Source: an uncultured Chryseobacterium sp. | GTDB taxonomy: Bacteria > Bacteroidota > Bacteroidia > Flavobacteriales > Weeksellaceae | Length of the DNA stretch: 56,802 bases | Direction of reading: 5' to 3' | Assembly: GCA_913774355.1 (NCBI GenBank) | Contig: CAJYGB010000002.1 | Coordinates: 1-56,802 of the forward strand | Program-made: the position numbers and the translations under genes | Part shown: positions 9,265 to 16,837 of the stretch, piece after piece | How the letters are laid out: each line of letters opens with the position of its first letter | Position numbering within the stretch: the first letter of the stretch is position 1 | The notes under the pieces: model-generated | Databases searched by the model: none | What the model saw: the letters and a program-made list of their open reading frames with translations, nothing else | Told to the model about the DNA's origin: nothing

Positions 9265-9338
9265 GATCCCGTAGCTCAATAGGTTAGAGCATCGACCTGA
9301 TACGTCGAAGGCTGAAGGTTCGAGCCCTTCCGGGATTA
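9265..9338 (+). tRNA. tRNA-Ile(GAU)-like, divergent
   Basis: Complete cloverleaf in normal order. The acceptor is GATCCCG/CGGGATT with a terminal G1-U72 wobble, the anticodon stem TCGAC/GTCGA encloses loop CTGATAC (anticodon GAU), and the T arm is GAAGG TTCGAGC CCTTC. The discriminator is A and no CCA is encoded (ACA follows). First of thirteen tRNA genes at 9.2-12.1 kb. Confidence 0.85.
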
Positions 9339-9373
9339 CAAAAGTGAATAGTCAATGGTGAAACATGGCAAAT

Positions 9374-9447
9374 AATCTCATAGCTCAAGTGGTTAGAGCA
9401 CCGGTCTTTTAAACCGGGGGTTGAAAGTTCAAATCTTTCTGGGATTA
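9374..9447 (+). tRNA. tRNA-Lys(UUU)-like, copy 1
   Basis: Acceptor AATCTCA/TGGGATT starts with A1-U72 and has a T-G wobble. Anticodon stem CCGGT/ACCGG with loop CTTTTAA gives UUU. The T arm is GAAAG TTCAAAT CTTTC. Near-identical to the gene at 10651, differing mainly in the acceptor and D loop. Confidence 0.85.
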
Positions 9448-9540
9448 CAAAAGAGTGAATATTCAATAATGAATTTTGCTTCGCAAGTGAATGGTGAATT
9501 TTAAACAAAACCTTTCATCAAAAGCAGAAACGGGAAAACC

Positions 9541-9608
9541 TTAACTGCAATTCCACTCCTTTGGAGGGGTGGCGAAAATTCCGAAAGAATTTTTGACGGG
9601 GTGGTTTT
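9541..9608. repeat. Dispersed repeat, copy 1 (TCCACTCC...GGGGTGG)
   Basis: About 68-bp element: a CCACTCC/GGGGTGG-type hairpin, then AAAATTC...GAATTTT and GACGGGGTGGTTTT. Other copies lie at 10141, 12280 and 56531. It is probably a genus-level intergenic repeat rather than part of the tRNA genes. Confidence 0.8.
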
Positions 9609-9727
9609 CTATGAGTGAATGGTCAATGGTGAATTTGCTTTGCAGGTGAATCTTTAATTTAGAAGTCATTAAGAATTGACCATTGATCTGCAGGAATTGA
9701 CAAGCGAGGCGATTGACTCTTCAAAAA

Positions 9728-9798
9728 GGTCTATTGAGATAACGGTAACCTTCACGACTGTCTCTCGGGTACTGCGGGTCCAATTCCCGCATAGACTG
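9728..9798 (+). tRNA. tRNA-Asp(GUC)-like, divergent
   Basis: Acceptor GGTCTAT/ATAGACT (terminal G1-U72), loop CTGTCTC giving GUC, an anticodon stem with one mismatch (CACGA/TCGGG), and T arm GCGGG TCCAATT CCCGC. The T loop begins TCC instead of TTC. Discriminator G fits tRNA-Asp. About 25 nt downstream, at 9823-9837, the anticodon-loop sequence CGACTGTCTCTCGG recurs as a partial duplication. Confidence 0.65.
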
Positions 9799-9866
9799 CA
9801 AAGGTTCACAGAAAATTTCTGATCCGACTGTCTCTCGGAAAAGATTTTTAAAGTGAATCTGCAAAA

Positions 9867-9938
9867 CTGGAAAGATAACGGTGGTTGTTTACCCGCCTTG
9901 GACGCGGGAGGTCGCAGGTTCGAACCCTGCTTTCCAGA
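9867..9938 (+). tRNA. tRNA-Pro(UGG)-like
   Basis: Perfect 7-bp acceptor CTGGAAA/TTTCCAG (C1-G72), short D stem AAC/GTT, anticodon stem CCCGC/GCGGG with loop CTTGGAC (UGG), and T arm GCAGG TTCGAAC CCTGC. No encoded CCA. Confidence 0.8.
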
Positions 9939-10140
9939 CAAAAAGTGAATGGTAAATGGTGAATAGTCAATGGTGAATAGTCAATTTTGCTTCGCAAGTG
10001 AATGGTGAATTTTACAAATGCAAGATTGACATTGACCCGCAGGAATTGACAATTGACATCATATGAATGGTGAATTTTGCTTCACAAATGAATGGTCAAT
10101 TTAAGGCTAAAGGTTAATCAAAAACCCGCCTGTAAAAGCG

Positions 10141-10208
10141 TAACCGCAATTCCACTCCCTTGGAGGGGTGGCGAAAATTCTAAAAGAATTTTTGACGGGG
10201 TGGTTTTC
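10141..10208. repeat. Dispersed repeat, copy 2 (TCCACTCC...GGGGTGG)
   Basis: Second copy of the element at 9541, again preceded by the partner sequence GGCTAAAGGTTAATCAAAA. Same orientation as copies 1 and 3. Confidence 0.8.
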
Positions 10209-10310
10209 TATCAGTGAATGGTCAATGGTCAATTATGCTTCACAAGTGAATTTTAGAAACGGGTTAAAATTGACAATTGACAAGCGCAGCAGATTGACAA
10301 TTCATATAAC

Positions 10311-10382
10311 GCTCCATTCGTCTAACGGTTAGGACGCCTGCCTTTCGAGCAGAAAACAAGGGTTCGATTCCCTTATGGAGTA
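10311..10382 (+). tRNA. tRNA-Glu(UUC)-like
   Basis: Acceptor GCTCCAT/ATGGAGT (terminal G1-U72), anticodon stem CCTGC/GCAGA with one C-A mismatch, loop CTTTCGA (UUC), T arm AAGGG TTCGATT CCCTT. Discriminator A. The mismatched anticodon stem is unusual for a working tRNA. Confidence 0.8.
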
Positions 10383-10444
10383 CAAAAGTGAATGGTAAAT
10401 AGTGAATTTTGCTTTGTAAGTGAATTTCAAAAGTCTCAAATAAC

Positions 10445-10517
10445 GATTTCGTAGCTCAATGGTTAGAGTATCGGTTTCATAAGCCGAAGGTTGAAGGTTC
10501 GAATCCTTCCGAAATTA
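10445..10517 (+). tRNA. tRNA with CAU anticodon (Met-like)
   Basis: Acceptor GATTTCG/CGAAATT (terminal G1-U72), anticodon stem TCGGT/GCCGA, loop TTCATAA (CAU), T arm GAAGG TTCGAAT CCTTC. It lacks initiator features such as GGG/CCC in the anticodon stem. It could be elongator Met or lysidine-modified Ile; the sequence alone does not decide. Confidence 0.75.
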
Positions 10518-10650
10518 CTAAAGTGAATGGTTAGTAGTGAATTTTGCTTCGCAGGCGAATTTTAGAATGGATTAAAATTGACTATTGTTCCGAAGGAATT
10601 GACAATTAACAAGAAAAGCGGATTGATCATTCACTATTTAAATTACAAAT

Positions 10651-10724
10651 AATCTAATAGCTCAAATGGTTAGAGCACCGGTCTTTTAAACCGGGGGTTG
10701 AAAGTTCAAATCTTTCTGGGATTA
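10651..10724 (+). tRNA. tRNA-Lys(UUU)-like, copy 2
   Basis: Anticodon and T arms are identical to those of copy 1 at 9374. The acceptor AATCTAA/TGGGATT now has an A-G mismatch, so this copy is drifting or under relaxed selection on its acceptor. Confidence 0.8.
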
Positions 10725-10815
10725 CAAAAAGTGCATGGTCAACGGTGAATTTTAAAATTGACGAGCGAAGCGAATTGACCATTGACATAAAAATAATTGT
10801 TTAAAAGAGAGAAAG

Positions 10816-10880
10816 AAAAGCCTGCCGAGCGCAGACGATCTTTAAGCCAAAAAAACACAAAATATACAGGCGGGCTTTTT
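10816..10880 (+). repeat. Stem-loop repeat R1 (AAAGCCTG...CAGGCTTT family)
   Basis: 11-bp closing stem AAAAGCCTGCC/GGCGGGCTTTT around a conserved internal core GAGCGCAGACGATCTT. First of four copies (R1-R4) interleaved with the tRNA genes. The closing stem pairs in each copy through G-U and compensatory changes, so a structured RNA or DNA hairpin is conserved. Confidence 0.75.
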
Positions 10881-10945
10881 CTTAACCTCGGAAGCAAAAT
10901 AGAAAAAAGAAATAAAGAAAACATAATGTAATTTTTAGTGGAAAT

Positions 10946-11000
10946 AAAGCTTGTCCAAGCGCAGAAGTTCTTACATCAAACAAAAAATAAGACAGGCTTT
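10946..11000 (+). repeat. Stem-loop repeat R2
   Basis: 10-bp stem AAAGCTTGTC/GACAGGCTTT with core AAGCGCAGAAGTTCTT. A T-rich tract follows, so it may also act as a terminator. Confidence 0.75.
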
Positions 11001-11073
11001 GTTTTAATGAAGATAATATTCATCAATTATTAGGTAGGGAAAGATTACCCATTGTTCATTACTCATAAAAAAT

Positions 11074-11155
11074 GATGGTTCGCCGAAGCGGGAGAGTCGG
11101 GGCGGTCTGCAAAACCGTTGCGTAAGCTGAGTGGGTTCAAATCCCATAGCCATCT
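11074..11155 (+). tRNA. tRNA-Cys(GCA)-like
   Basis: Acceptor GATGGTT/AGCCATC, anticodon stem CGGT/ACCG with loop CTGCAAA (GCA), an expanded variable region containing TGCGTAAGC, and T arm GTGGG TTCAAAT CCCAT. The discriminator is U, as in true tRNA-Cys. Confidence 0.8.
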
Positions 11156-11193
11156 CAAATAACTAAAATGAGATTAGTTCCGGAGAAAAAGAA

Positions 11194-11247
11194 AAAGCCT
11201 GTCGGGCGCAGAAGTTCTTATGTCAAACAAAAAACAAGACAGGCTTT
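11194..11247 (+). repeat. Stem-loop repeat R3
   Basis: 10-bp perfect stem AAAGCCTGTC/GACAGGCTTT with core GGGCGCAGAAGTTCTT. Confidence 0.75.
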
Positions 11248-11326
11248 AATTTTCTTCACAAAATTAAAACTAAGAATAGGAAATTTTGTATGAAATATTA
11301 CTCATTCTCTATTACTGATAAAAAGA

Positions 11327-11413
11327 GGAAGCACGCCGAAGCCGGAGAGTCGGGGCAGACTGTAAATCTGTTGCTTTACTGCTGAGCAGGTTCGAATCCT
11401 GCTGCTTCCACCA
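11327..11413 (+). tRNA. tRNA-Tyr(GUA)
   Basis: Perfect acceptor GGAAGCA/TGCTTCC with discriminator A and encoded CCA, anticodon stem CAGA/TCTG with loop CTGTAAA (GUA), a class II variable arm and T arm GCAGG TTCGAAT CCTGC. It is the most canonical member of the array. Confidence 0.92.
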
Positions 11414-11414
11414 A

Positions 11415-11486
11415 CCGCTGATAATGTAACGGCAGCATGCAGGAAATGTACTCTTGTTGTCCGGGTTCGATTCCCGGTCAGATGGT
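11415..11486 (+). tRNA. Degenerate tRNA-like sequence, possibly Thr(UGU)
   Basis: It starts 1 nt after the Tyr CCA. The T arm CCGGG TTCGATT CCCGG is perfect and the anticodon stem CAGGA/TCTTG pairs with one G-U. The loop AATGTAC has A instead of U at position 33, and the acceptor (CCGCTGA against TCAGATGG) pairs only with a bulge and mismatches. Likely a pseudo-tRNA or an RNA not meant for translation. Confidence 0.5.
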
Positions 11487-11583
11487 CAAAAGAAAGTGAA
11501 TGGTGAATTTTGCTTCGCAAATGAATCGTCAAATTGACAATTAATCGGTAGGAACTACTCATTTACGATCAAAAAAAAGGTAA

Positions 11584-11659
11584 GAGAAAAGTTTGTCAAG
11601 CGCAGACGATCTTTCAAAAGCAAAACAGGCATAGTTTATATAGATAGACAGGCTTTCTC
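11584..11659 (+). repeat. Stem-loop repeat R4
   Basis: Closing stem AAAGTTTGTC/GACAGGCTTT, extended by GAGA/TCTC, with core AAGCGCAGACGATCTT. A small internal duplication of AAACAGGC makes this copy longer than the others. Confidence 0.7.
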
Positions 11660-11724
11660 AAACCTTCTAAAAATAAGCAATGGATAATATTATCGATCAC
11701 TAATTACCCATTGCTTATTAGTCC

Positions 11725-11798
11725 GCGGGAATGGTGGAATTGGCAGACACACCTGATTTAGGCTCAGGTTTTTGGGGGTTCGAGTCCCTCTTCCCGTA
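11725..11798 (+). tRNA. tRNA-Leu(UAG)-like lacking the long variable arm
   Basis: Acceptor GCGGGAA/TTCCCGT (terminal G1-U72), Leu-type D arm GGTGGAATTGGCAGACA, anticodon stem CCTGA/TCAGG with loop TTTAGGC (UAG), T arm GGGGG TTCGAGT CCCTC. The region between the anticodon and T arms is about 5 nt, whereas bacterial tRNA-Leu has a long variable arm. That deletion should impair recognition as Leu. Confidence 0.8.
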
Positions 11799-11887
11799 CG
11801 AAATATTATTGATGAATGGTAAATAATGATTGATGAAATAGGTGAACTAATATCATTTTATCGCTTATCAATCATCAATGATTGTCT

Positions 11888-11963
11888 GGAAGAGTGGTGT
11901 AGCAGGTCTGCACGTTAGTCTGAAAAACTAAAGGTACAGGTTCGATTCCTGTCTGTTCCGCCA
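11888..11963 (+). tRNA. tRNA-Phe(GAA)-like
   Basis: Acceptor GGAAGAG/CTGTTCC with one G-U pair, discriminator G and encoded CCA. Anticodon stem TTAGT/ACTAA with loop CTGAAAA gives GAA. T arm ACAGG TTCGATT CCTGT. G at position 73 is unusual for Phe. Confidence 0.85.
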
Positions 11964-12042
11964 TAATATAAGTAATGAGTAATAAGCAATTATGAAGTAT
12001 GATTTAGATTACCGATTACCAATTACTCATTACTTATAAAAT

Positions 12043-12115
12043 TGATTCATGGTGTAATTGGTCAGCACACAAGACTTTGACTCTTGTTGTTCAGGTTCGA
12101 CTCCTGATGAATCAA
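12043..12115 (+). tRNA. tRNA-Gln(UUG)-like
   Basis: Perfect 7-bp acceptor TGATTCA/TGAATCA (U1-A72), anticodon stem CAAGA/TCTTG with loop CTTTGAC (UUG), T arm TCAGG TTCGACT CCTGA. Last gene of the array. Confidence 0.85.
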
Positions 12116-12546
12116 CAAAAAGGTGAATGGTGAATTTTGCTTAGCAAGTGAATGGTGAGTTAAAAACCAACATCAAATTGACTAGCGAAGCGGATTGATC
12201 CGAAAGAATTCACAATTGACAATAAATGAAAGGTGAATTTTTAGGCTAAAGTTTAATCAAAGCACACTTGGCAAAACCCTTAACCGCAATTCCACTCCTT
12301 TGGAGGGGTGGCGAAAATTCTGAAAGAATTTTTGACGGGGTGGTTTTTTAAGCGTGAATGGTCAATGGTCAATGGTGAATTTTGCTCCGCCAGTGAATGG
12401 TCAATTAAAAACCAGGATAAAATTGACAAGCGAAGCGAATTGACCCGCAGGAATTGACCATTGATAACATACAAATGGTGAATTTCATGCTAAAATTGCC
12501 ACTTAAAACAGTAATAAATTAACATTCAAACAAATATGTAGAAAAA
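12116..12546. repeat. Repeat-filled gap with third TCCACTCC element
   Basis: No gene. It holds several copies of the short repeat GTGAATGGTGAATTTTGC / GCAAGTGAATGG, which also fills gaps at 9.34-9.5, 9.94-10.3, 10.38-10.6, 11.49-11.55, 43.94, 54.52 and 56.38 kb, and the third copy of the hairpin element at 12280-12348. The short repeats alternate with their inverse (ATTGACCATT), so the region can form many hairpins. Confidence 0.7.
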
Positions 12547-13032
12547 ATGGAAACGCAACAAGAAACATGGCAGAACATGAACGGAAAAATCTTCCGCAAC
12601 CCTATCACACAGCTGGTAGAAGAAGCCATCCTCCGCGAACAGGCCTTAGGCCACCGACTGAAAGTATGTGTGGGATCGGATTCCCATGTGTATGGTGATG
12701 TCATCAATTATGCTACGGCAGTCGTATTCATCCGGGAGGGGAAAGGAGCGTTTACCTTTATCAGAAAAGAAAGAGAATTCCAGCGCATCAGCATTAAAGA
12801 ACGGATGCTGAACGAAGTCAACAAATCCGTAGAGATTGCCTATGCCATCTGTGCGGTGCTGGATGCCTATGGAGTAGAAATGGAGGTACACGCAGACATC
12901 AATACCGATCCGGATTTCAAATCCAATGTTGCATTGAAAGATGCGATGGGATATATTCTCGGAATGGGATACGTCTTCAGAGCGAAACCTTTTGCTTTTG
13001 CAAGTTCCAACTGCGCCGATGTGATGGTGTAA
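12547..13032 (+). CDS. YkuK-family RNase H-like protein (DUF458)
   Basis: The 161-residue protein matches the YkuK/DUF458 family, which adopts an RNase H-like fold. The core LKVCVGSDSHVYGDVINYATAVVFI places a DxH near residues 43-45 in the first strand, and EVHADINTD near 116-124 supplies further acidic residues, as expected for a two-metal nuclease site. The biological role of the family is unknown, but a nuclease acting on RNA or DNA is plausible. It opens the RNA-processing island directly after the tRNA array, starting with GAAAAAATGG. Confidence 0.85.
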   Translation: METQQETWQNMNGKIFRNPITQLVEEAILREQALGHRLKVCVGSDSHVYGDVINYATAVVFIREGKGAFTFIRKEREFQRISIKERMLNEVNKSVEIAYAICAVLDAYGVEMEVHADINTDPDFKSNVALKDAMGYILGMGYVFRAKPFAFASSNCADVMV

Positions 13033-13129
13033 TAAAAGGCAGGAAGCAGGATGATGGAGGCCGGAAATTTTTAAATAATCTTCATTTCCATTATCCGGCT
13101 TTTATTTTAAATCTAAAAAATTAAAAACC

Positions 13130-13948
13130 ATGAAAACCATTTTAATCATCAACGGAGAAAGCTACTGGCCAGATTATTTCGCAGGATATCATGTCGTTCA
13201 GAAGAAAATTCAGACATCGGAATGTGTTGTCAAAGATTCGGCTTTATACTTTATCGATGCTGACGGAGCCTGTAAGCCGGATGTTGTTTTCTGGCGGCTA
13301 GGTGCAATAAATCCTGAAGCCAGGCACCGGAGTATATTGGAATTGATTGAATATTCGGAAATTCCCTGCGTAAATTCTGCTTCCAGCTTATTGATGGGTT
13401 ACGACCGGTTGTCCATGCTGAACAGGCTGAAGAAACTTGGTTTACCTGTTATCGATTTTAATGTGGCTACCGGCACGACCCAGCTCAAAAACATTGAAAT
13501 GAAATTTCCTTTCGTCGTTAAGGTGGGAAACCATCACGGCGGGTACGGAAAAAGCCTGGTTATGTGCGAAGAACAATGGGAGGAATTGAAAGACCTGCTG
13601 TTTATTCACAACGATTATGTAACGACGGAGCAATTTATAGATTATCAGGATGACATCCGTTACCTTGCTGTAAATAATAAGGTCTGGGCGATGAAAAGGA
13701 TAGGCAAATATTGGAAAGCCAATTCTTTAACCCGGGAATATCAGCTGATCAGTCCGGAAGAAGAGTGGATCGAAAAAGTAAAGCGGTTACAGGAAAACAT
13801 CAGGGCTGATATTGTGGCGATTGATGTGCTTCAGACAGAAAAGGAGGAACGGTTTATTTTGGAATACCACGATATTCCGGGATTATCAGGATTTCCTGAC
13901 GAGGCAAAAACAGAATTGTCAGAGATTGTAAAAAGTAAATTAAAATAA
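13130..13948 (+). CDS. ATP-grasp ligase (RimK-like)
   Basis: This 272-residue protein has the ATP-grasp layout: an N-terminal Rossmann-like lobe (1-100), ATP-binding lysines in FPFVVKVGNHHGGYGKSLV near 124-142 and a C-terminal metal-binding region (VAIDVLQTEKEERFILEYHDIPGLSGF) where a strict ATP-grasp enzyme has Glu and Asn. ATP-grasp enzymes form amide or related bonds through an acyl phosphate. The substrate is unknown. It lies 15 bp before a second, divergent ATP-grasp gene, which suggests that the two act together on one substrate, perhaps a protein or tRNA end. Confidence 0.85.
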   Translation: MKTILIINGESYWPDYFAGYHVVQKKIQTSECVVKDSALYFIDADGACKPDVVFWRLGAINPEARHRSILELIEYSEIPCVNSASSLLMGYDRLSMLNRLKKLGLPVIDFNVATGTTQLKNIEMKFPFVVKVGNHHGGYGKSLVMCEEQWEELKDLLFIHNDYVTTEQFIDYQDDIRYLAVNNKVWAMKRIGKYWKANSLTREYQLISPEEEWIEKVKRLQENIRADIVAIDVLQTEKEERFILEYHDIPGLSGFPDEAKTELSEIVKSKLK

Positions 13949-13963
13949 TAAAAACCAATAACC

Positions 13964-14740
13964 ATGTTTTTTTTAGTTCAGGCAAACGTATATCACGATC
14001 CCGATCATTATAAGATCTTTGATGCCCTGGAAGAATTGAATATCGATTACCAGGTGATCAATATTCCTCCAACGGCAGAGAAAATAGATTTTAAAACCAA
14101 CCGGACAGATGTGTTCGTTTACGGATCCGTAACCATTGCCAGACTAGGAAGACAGAACACCCACTGGTTCCCGGGCTCATTTTACGGAGGCAATCATCTT
14201 TATGAAATCTATTCAAAATATTACGGAGCGTATCTTCTGAATCATGAAGTTACGGTTCACAAAATTTCGGACAAGCTTATTTGGGAAAAAGATGAAAAGA
14301 AATTCATCAAGCCCTATAACGAAGCCAAGATTTTTACGGGCAGGGTATTCAGCGAAACGGAATGGGAGGATTTTGTATTTGAAGCCCTGAAAAATTCATC
14401 CAACCGGATTACGGAAGATTCTCTCATCCAGGTTTCCGAAGTAAAAAGGACATTGAAGGAAGCCAGGCTCTGGATCGTAGGCGGGCAGATCATCGATGCC
14501 GGATATTATAAATTTAATAACCAGGCTCCTTTTGAGGAAAAAGTTTCGGAAGACGGACTTGCTTTTGCCAGGGAAATGCTTCAGCTTTTTAACCTTGAAG
14601 AAGCATTTGTCATGGACATCTGTTTAACGAAAGAAAGCTGGAAGATTGTTGAAATTAACTGCATCAACAGTTCGGGATTTTATCCGAACACCAACGTGAA
14701 AAGTATCATCAAAGCTTTGAATATTTACTTTTCAAATTAA
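13964..14740 (+). CDS. R2K-type ATP-grasp protein (DUF4343-like)
   Basis: This 258-residue protein resembles the R2K clade of divergent ATP-grasp enzymes, related to eukaryotic CDC123. Features are an N-terminal HDPDHYKIFDALEELNIDYQVI lobe, the conserved GSVTIARLGRQNTHWFPGSF segment and the C-terminal FVMDICLTKESWKIVEINCINSSGFY, where D/E and N would coordinate metal-ATP. The clade is predicted to modify proteins and is often found beside RNA-repair genes. It is the second ATP-grasp gene in this run and sits 11 bp before the cREC gene. Confidence 0.8.
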   Translation: MFFLVQANVYHDPDHYKIFDALEELNIDYQVINIPPTAEKIDFKTNRTDVFVYGSVTIARLGRQNTHWFPGSFYGGNHLYEIYSKYYGAYLLNHEVTVHKISDKLIWEKDEKKFIKPYNEAKIFTGRVFSETEWEDFVFEALKNSSNRITEDSLIQVSEVKRTLKEARLWIVGGQIIDAGYYKFNNQAPFEEKVSEDGLAFAREMLQLFNLEEAFVMDICLTKESWKIVEINCINSSGFYPNTNVKSIIKALNIYFSN

Positions 14741-14751
14741 AAAATAAAGCA

Positions 14752-15123
14752 ATGGAATTGACAAAAAGATTACTGTTCCTTAACGATATAAGAAATCCAA
14801 GGGACGCCTATCGATATACGAAACAGGAGATTTTCCAAAGAGATGACTGGCATATCGTCCGGAATTATCAGGCATTTGTCGACCGGATTCTGGAAAAAGG
14901 GCTGCCGGAAATGATCTCTTTTGACCATGACCTTGCCGATGAGCATTATATGGAAACAGACCCTGGTAAATTCGTTGAGAAAACAGGCTACGACTGTGCC
15001 AAATGGCTGGTGGAATATTGCATGGATCATTGTTTAGATCTGCCGGAATATTATTGCCATTCCATGAATCCGGTCGGGAAGCAGAATATTGAGAGCCTTT
15101 TAAATAATTTTAAAAAACAATAA
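14752..15123 (+). CDS. Cyclic-phosphate-processing receiver (cREC) domain protein
   Basis: The 123-residue protein fits the cREC family, a receiver-like fold predicted to process 2',3'-cyclic phosphate ends of cleaved RNA. The conserved segments are LFLNDIRNPRD near residues 8-18, the central SFDHDLAD near 60-67, and YYCHSMNPVGKQNI near 102-115. These give the Asp/His/Ser/Asn set described for the family. Its stop codon overlaps the start of the DinB gene by one base, so it is cotranscribed. With two RNA ligases downstream, it probably prepares broken RNA ends for sealing. Confidence 0.85.
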   Translation: MELTKRLLFLNDIRNPRDAYRYTKQEIFQRDDWHIVRNYQAFVDRILEKGLPEMISFDHDLADEHYMETDPGKFVEKTGYDCAKWLVEYCMDHCLDLPEYYCHSMNPVGKQNIESLLNNFKKQ

Positions 15124-15686
15124 TGAATATTTTTGGATTCATACAAGAGATAAGAGACCATCTGAAATACAGCTTTGATGAGGTGGACGGATGGTTTGAG
15201 AAAGACAGGATAACGTTGGATTATCGGCCTTCCAACGGAGGCTGGACGGTCCGGCAGATTCTGGAACATATTTATCTGACGAACTTCTACCTGCTAATCC
15301 TTATTGAAAAAGGTTCAAAAAAGGCACTTCGGAATTCCGGAGGTCAGGACCTGGATGCTGAAATACGAAATTATGTTTTCTACAGGGAAAAGTTTGAAGA
15401 AGTAGGAGAATACGGTGCCTTTAAATGGATCAGACCCGAACATATGGAGCCGAAAGGGGAAATGCAGTTAAATGAAATCAGAAGCCTGATGTCCATGCAG
15501 TATCATCAATGTCTGATCTATCTGGACCGGATGAAAAATGGGGAAGGACTGCTCTGCAAAACCACCATGACCGTGAACGGATTAGGGAAAATAAATGTCT
15601 ACGAGTATATTTATTTCCTGTCGCTTCACGCCAAAAGGCACCTGACCCAGATGAAAAATAATGAATCAGAACTTGATAAGCTTTAA
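15123..15686 (+). CDS. DinB-superfamily protein
   Basis: A 187-residue protein of the DinB/YfiT four-helix-bundle type. WTVRQILEHIYLTNFYLL near residues 41-58 carries the first metal-binding His (H49), and LSLHAKRHLTQM near 163-175 supplies the C-terminal HxxxH-like pair. Most members bind a divalent metal and several are thiol transferases. The start overlaps the cREC stop by 1 bp (TAATG), indicating translational coupling. The role in RNA metabolism is unknown and is suggested only by the neighbourhood. Confidence 0.75.
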   Translation: MNIFGFIQEIRDHLKYSFDEVDGWFEKDRITLDYRPSNGGWTVRQILEHIYLTNFYLLILIEKGSKKALRNSGGQDLDAEIRNYVFYREKFEEVGEYGAFKWIRPEHMEPKGEMQLNEIRSLMSMQYHQCLIYLDRMKNGEGLLCKTTMTVNGLGKINVYEYIYFLSLHAKRHLTQMKNNESELDKL

Positions 15687-15801
15687 AATATACCATCCAT
15701 GATTTGATGGTAAACGGAATAGAGAAGACAGGATAATCTGGAGATCTTGGATTTTTCATTCCAGAAAGTTAAAGTTTATGGCTAAATAAAAACTAAAAAA
15801 A

Positions 15802-16815
15802 ATGATTTTTAAAACATATAACTCGATAGAAAATGCTTACCAGGCCCGCGTGATCGAACAGATCAGGATCCAGGGCTTCGGGGATGAGGTTTTTATCGTG
15901 CAGGAAAAGGTTCACGGTGCCAATTTCTCTTTCTTCACCGACGGAAAGGAAATTAAAATCGCAAAAAGAACCGCTTTTATTCAGGATAATGAAAAATTTT
16001 TCAATGCCGTTCAGGTCCTTGAGCGTTACAGGAAAAATGTAATTGAGGTTTTCGGTAAAGTGAAAGCTTTGTATCCGGACGCTGAAACCGTAGGGATCTA
16101 TGGGGAAATATTTGGAGGAGGATATAAACACAAAGAAGTGGAGCCTGTGAAAGATGCCGTAAAAGTGCAGAAAGGTATTGAATATGCCCCTCATAATGAA
16201 TTTTATGCGTTCGATATTAAACTGAACGGAACCACCTATCTGGATACGGAATTCGTTAACCATATTTTTGAGGAAACCGGATTTTTCTATGCAAAAATCC
16301 TTTTTCATGGAACTTTGGAAGAAGCTTTAGCGTTCCCGAACGTATTCGATTCCAAAATTCCCGGCTGGCTGGGACTTCCTGAACTTGAAGACAATAGGTG
16401 CGAGGGAACCATTATAAAGACCCTGGAAACCCGCTACTTCGGAAACGGCGCGAGGGTTATTCTGAAAAATAAAAATGAAAAGTGGATCGAGAAATCCAAA
16501 GTGATAAGAAAACAGGAGAAAAAAGTTCAGAAGCAGATCCGGTTTGGTGAAGATGCCCAAAGAATCTGGGAAGAGCTTGAGCAATATGCAACCGTTAACA
16601 GGCTGAACAATGTCATCAGCAAAATTGGTGAATTTGAGCCCACAATGGCTGGAAAAGTGATTGGTCTTTTCGCAAAGGACATCCTGGAAGATTTTGGAAA
16701 AGATTTCCCGGAAGCTTTCGACAGCATCGAAAAAAAAGAACAGAAAAGGATCAACAAAAAGCTGAATGCCGTGGTAATTGACACGGTGAAAGCAGCGCTG
16801 GCTGTTTCTGAATAA
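15802..16815 (+). CDS. Rnl2-family RNA ligase
   Basis: The 337-residue protein carries the nucleotidyltransferase motifs of T4 Rnl2-like RNA ligases. Motif I is EKVHGANF with the predicted adenylated Lys36, motif IIIa is YGEIFGGGY near 99-107, motif IV is EGTIIK from residue 201 and motif V is VILKNKNEKW near 219-228. A helical C-terminal domain (about 240-337) follows, as in Rnl2. These enzymes join 3'-OH and 5'-phosphate RNA ends in nicked duplex or stem contexts using ATP. It is followed 22 bp later by a second ligase of a different family, implying two repair specificities. Confidence 0.92.
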   Translation: MIFKTYNSIENAYQARVIEQIRIQGFGDEVFIVQEKVHGANFSFFTDGKEIKIAKRTAFIQDNEKFFNAVQVLERYRKNVIEVFGKVKALYPDAETVGIYGEIFGGGYKHKEVEPVKDAVKVQKGIEYAPHNEFYAFDIKLNGTTYLDTEFVNHIFEETGFFYAKILFHGTLEEALAFPNVFDSKIPGWLGLPELEDNRCEGTIIKTLETRYFGNGARVILKNKNEKWIEKSKVIRKQEKKVQKQIRFGEDAQRIWEELEQYATVNRLNNVISKIGEFEPTMAGKVIGLFAKDILEDFGKDFPEAFDSIEKKEQKRINKKLNAVVIDTVKAALAVSE

Positions 16816-16837
16816 TCATTTAAAAAAAGCGATTAAA

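Noticed and set aside
9265..12115. tRNA array as a prophage or integrative element
   Set aside because: No integrase, phage structural gene or clear attachment-site repeat is seen in the window.
9284..12474. Several reverse-strand open frames across the tRNA array
   Set aside because: They consist of reverse-complemented tRNA sequence and short intergenic repeats, with no start context or protein family.
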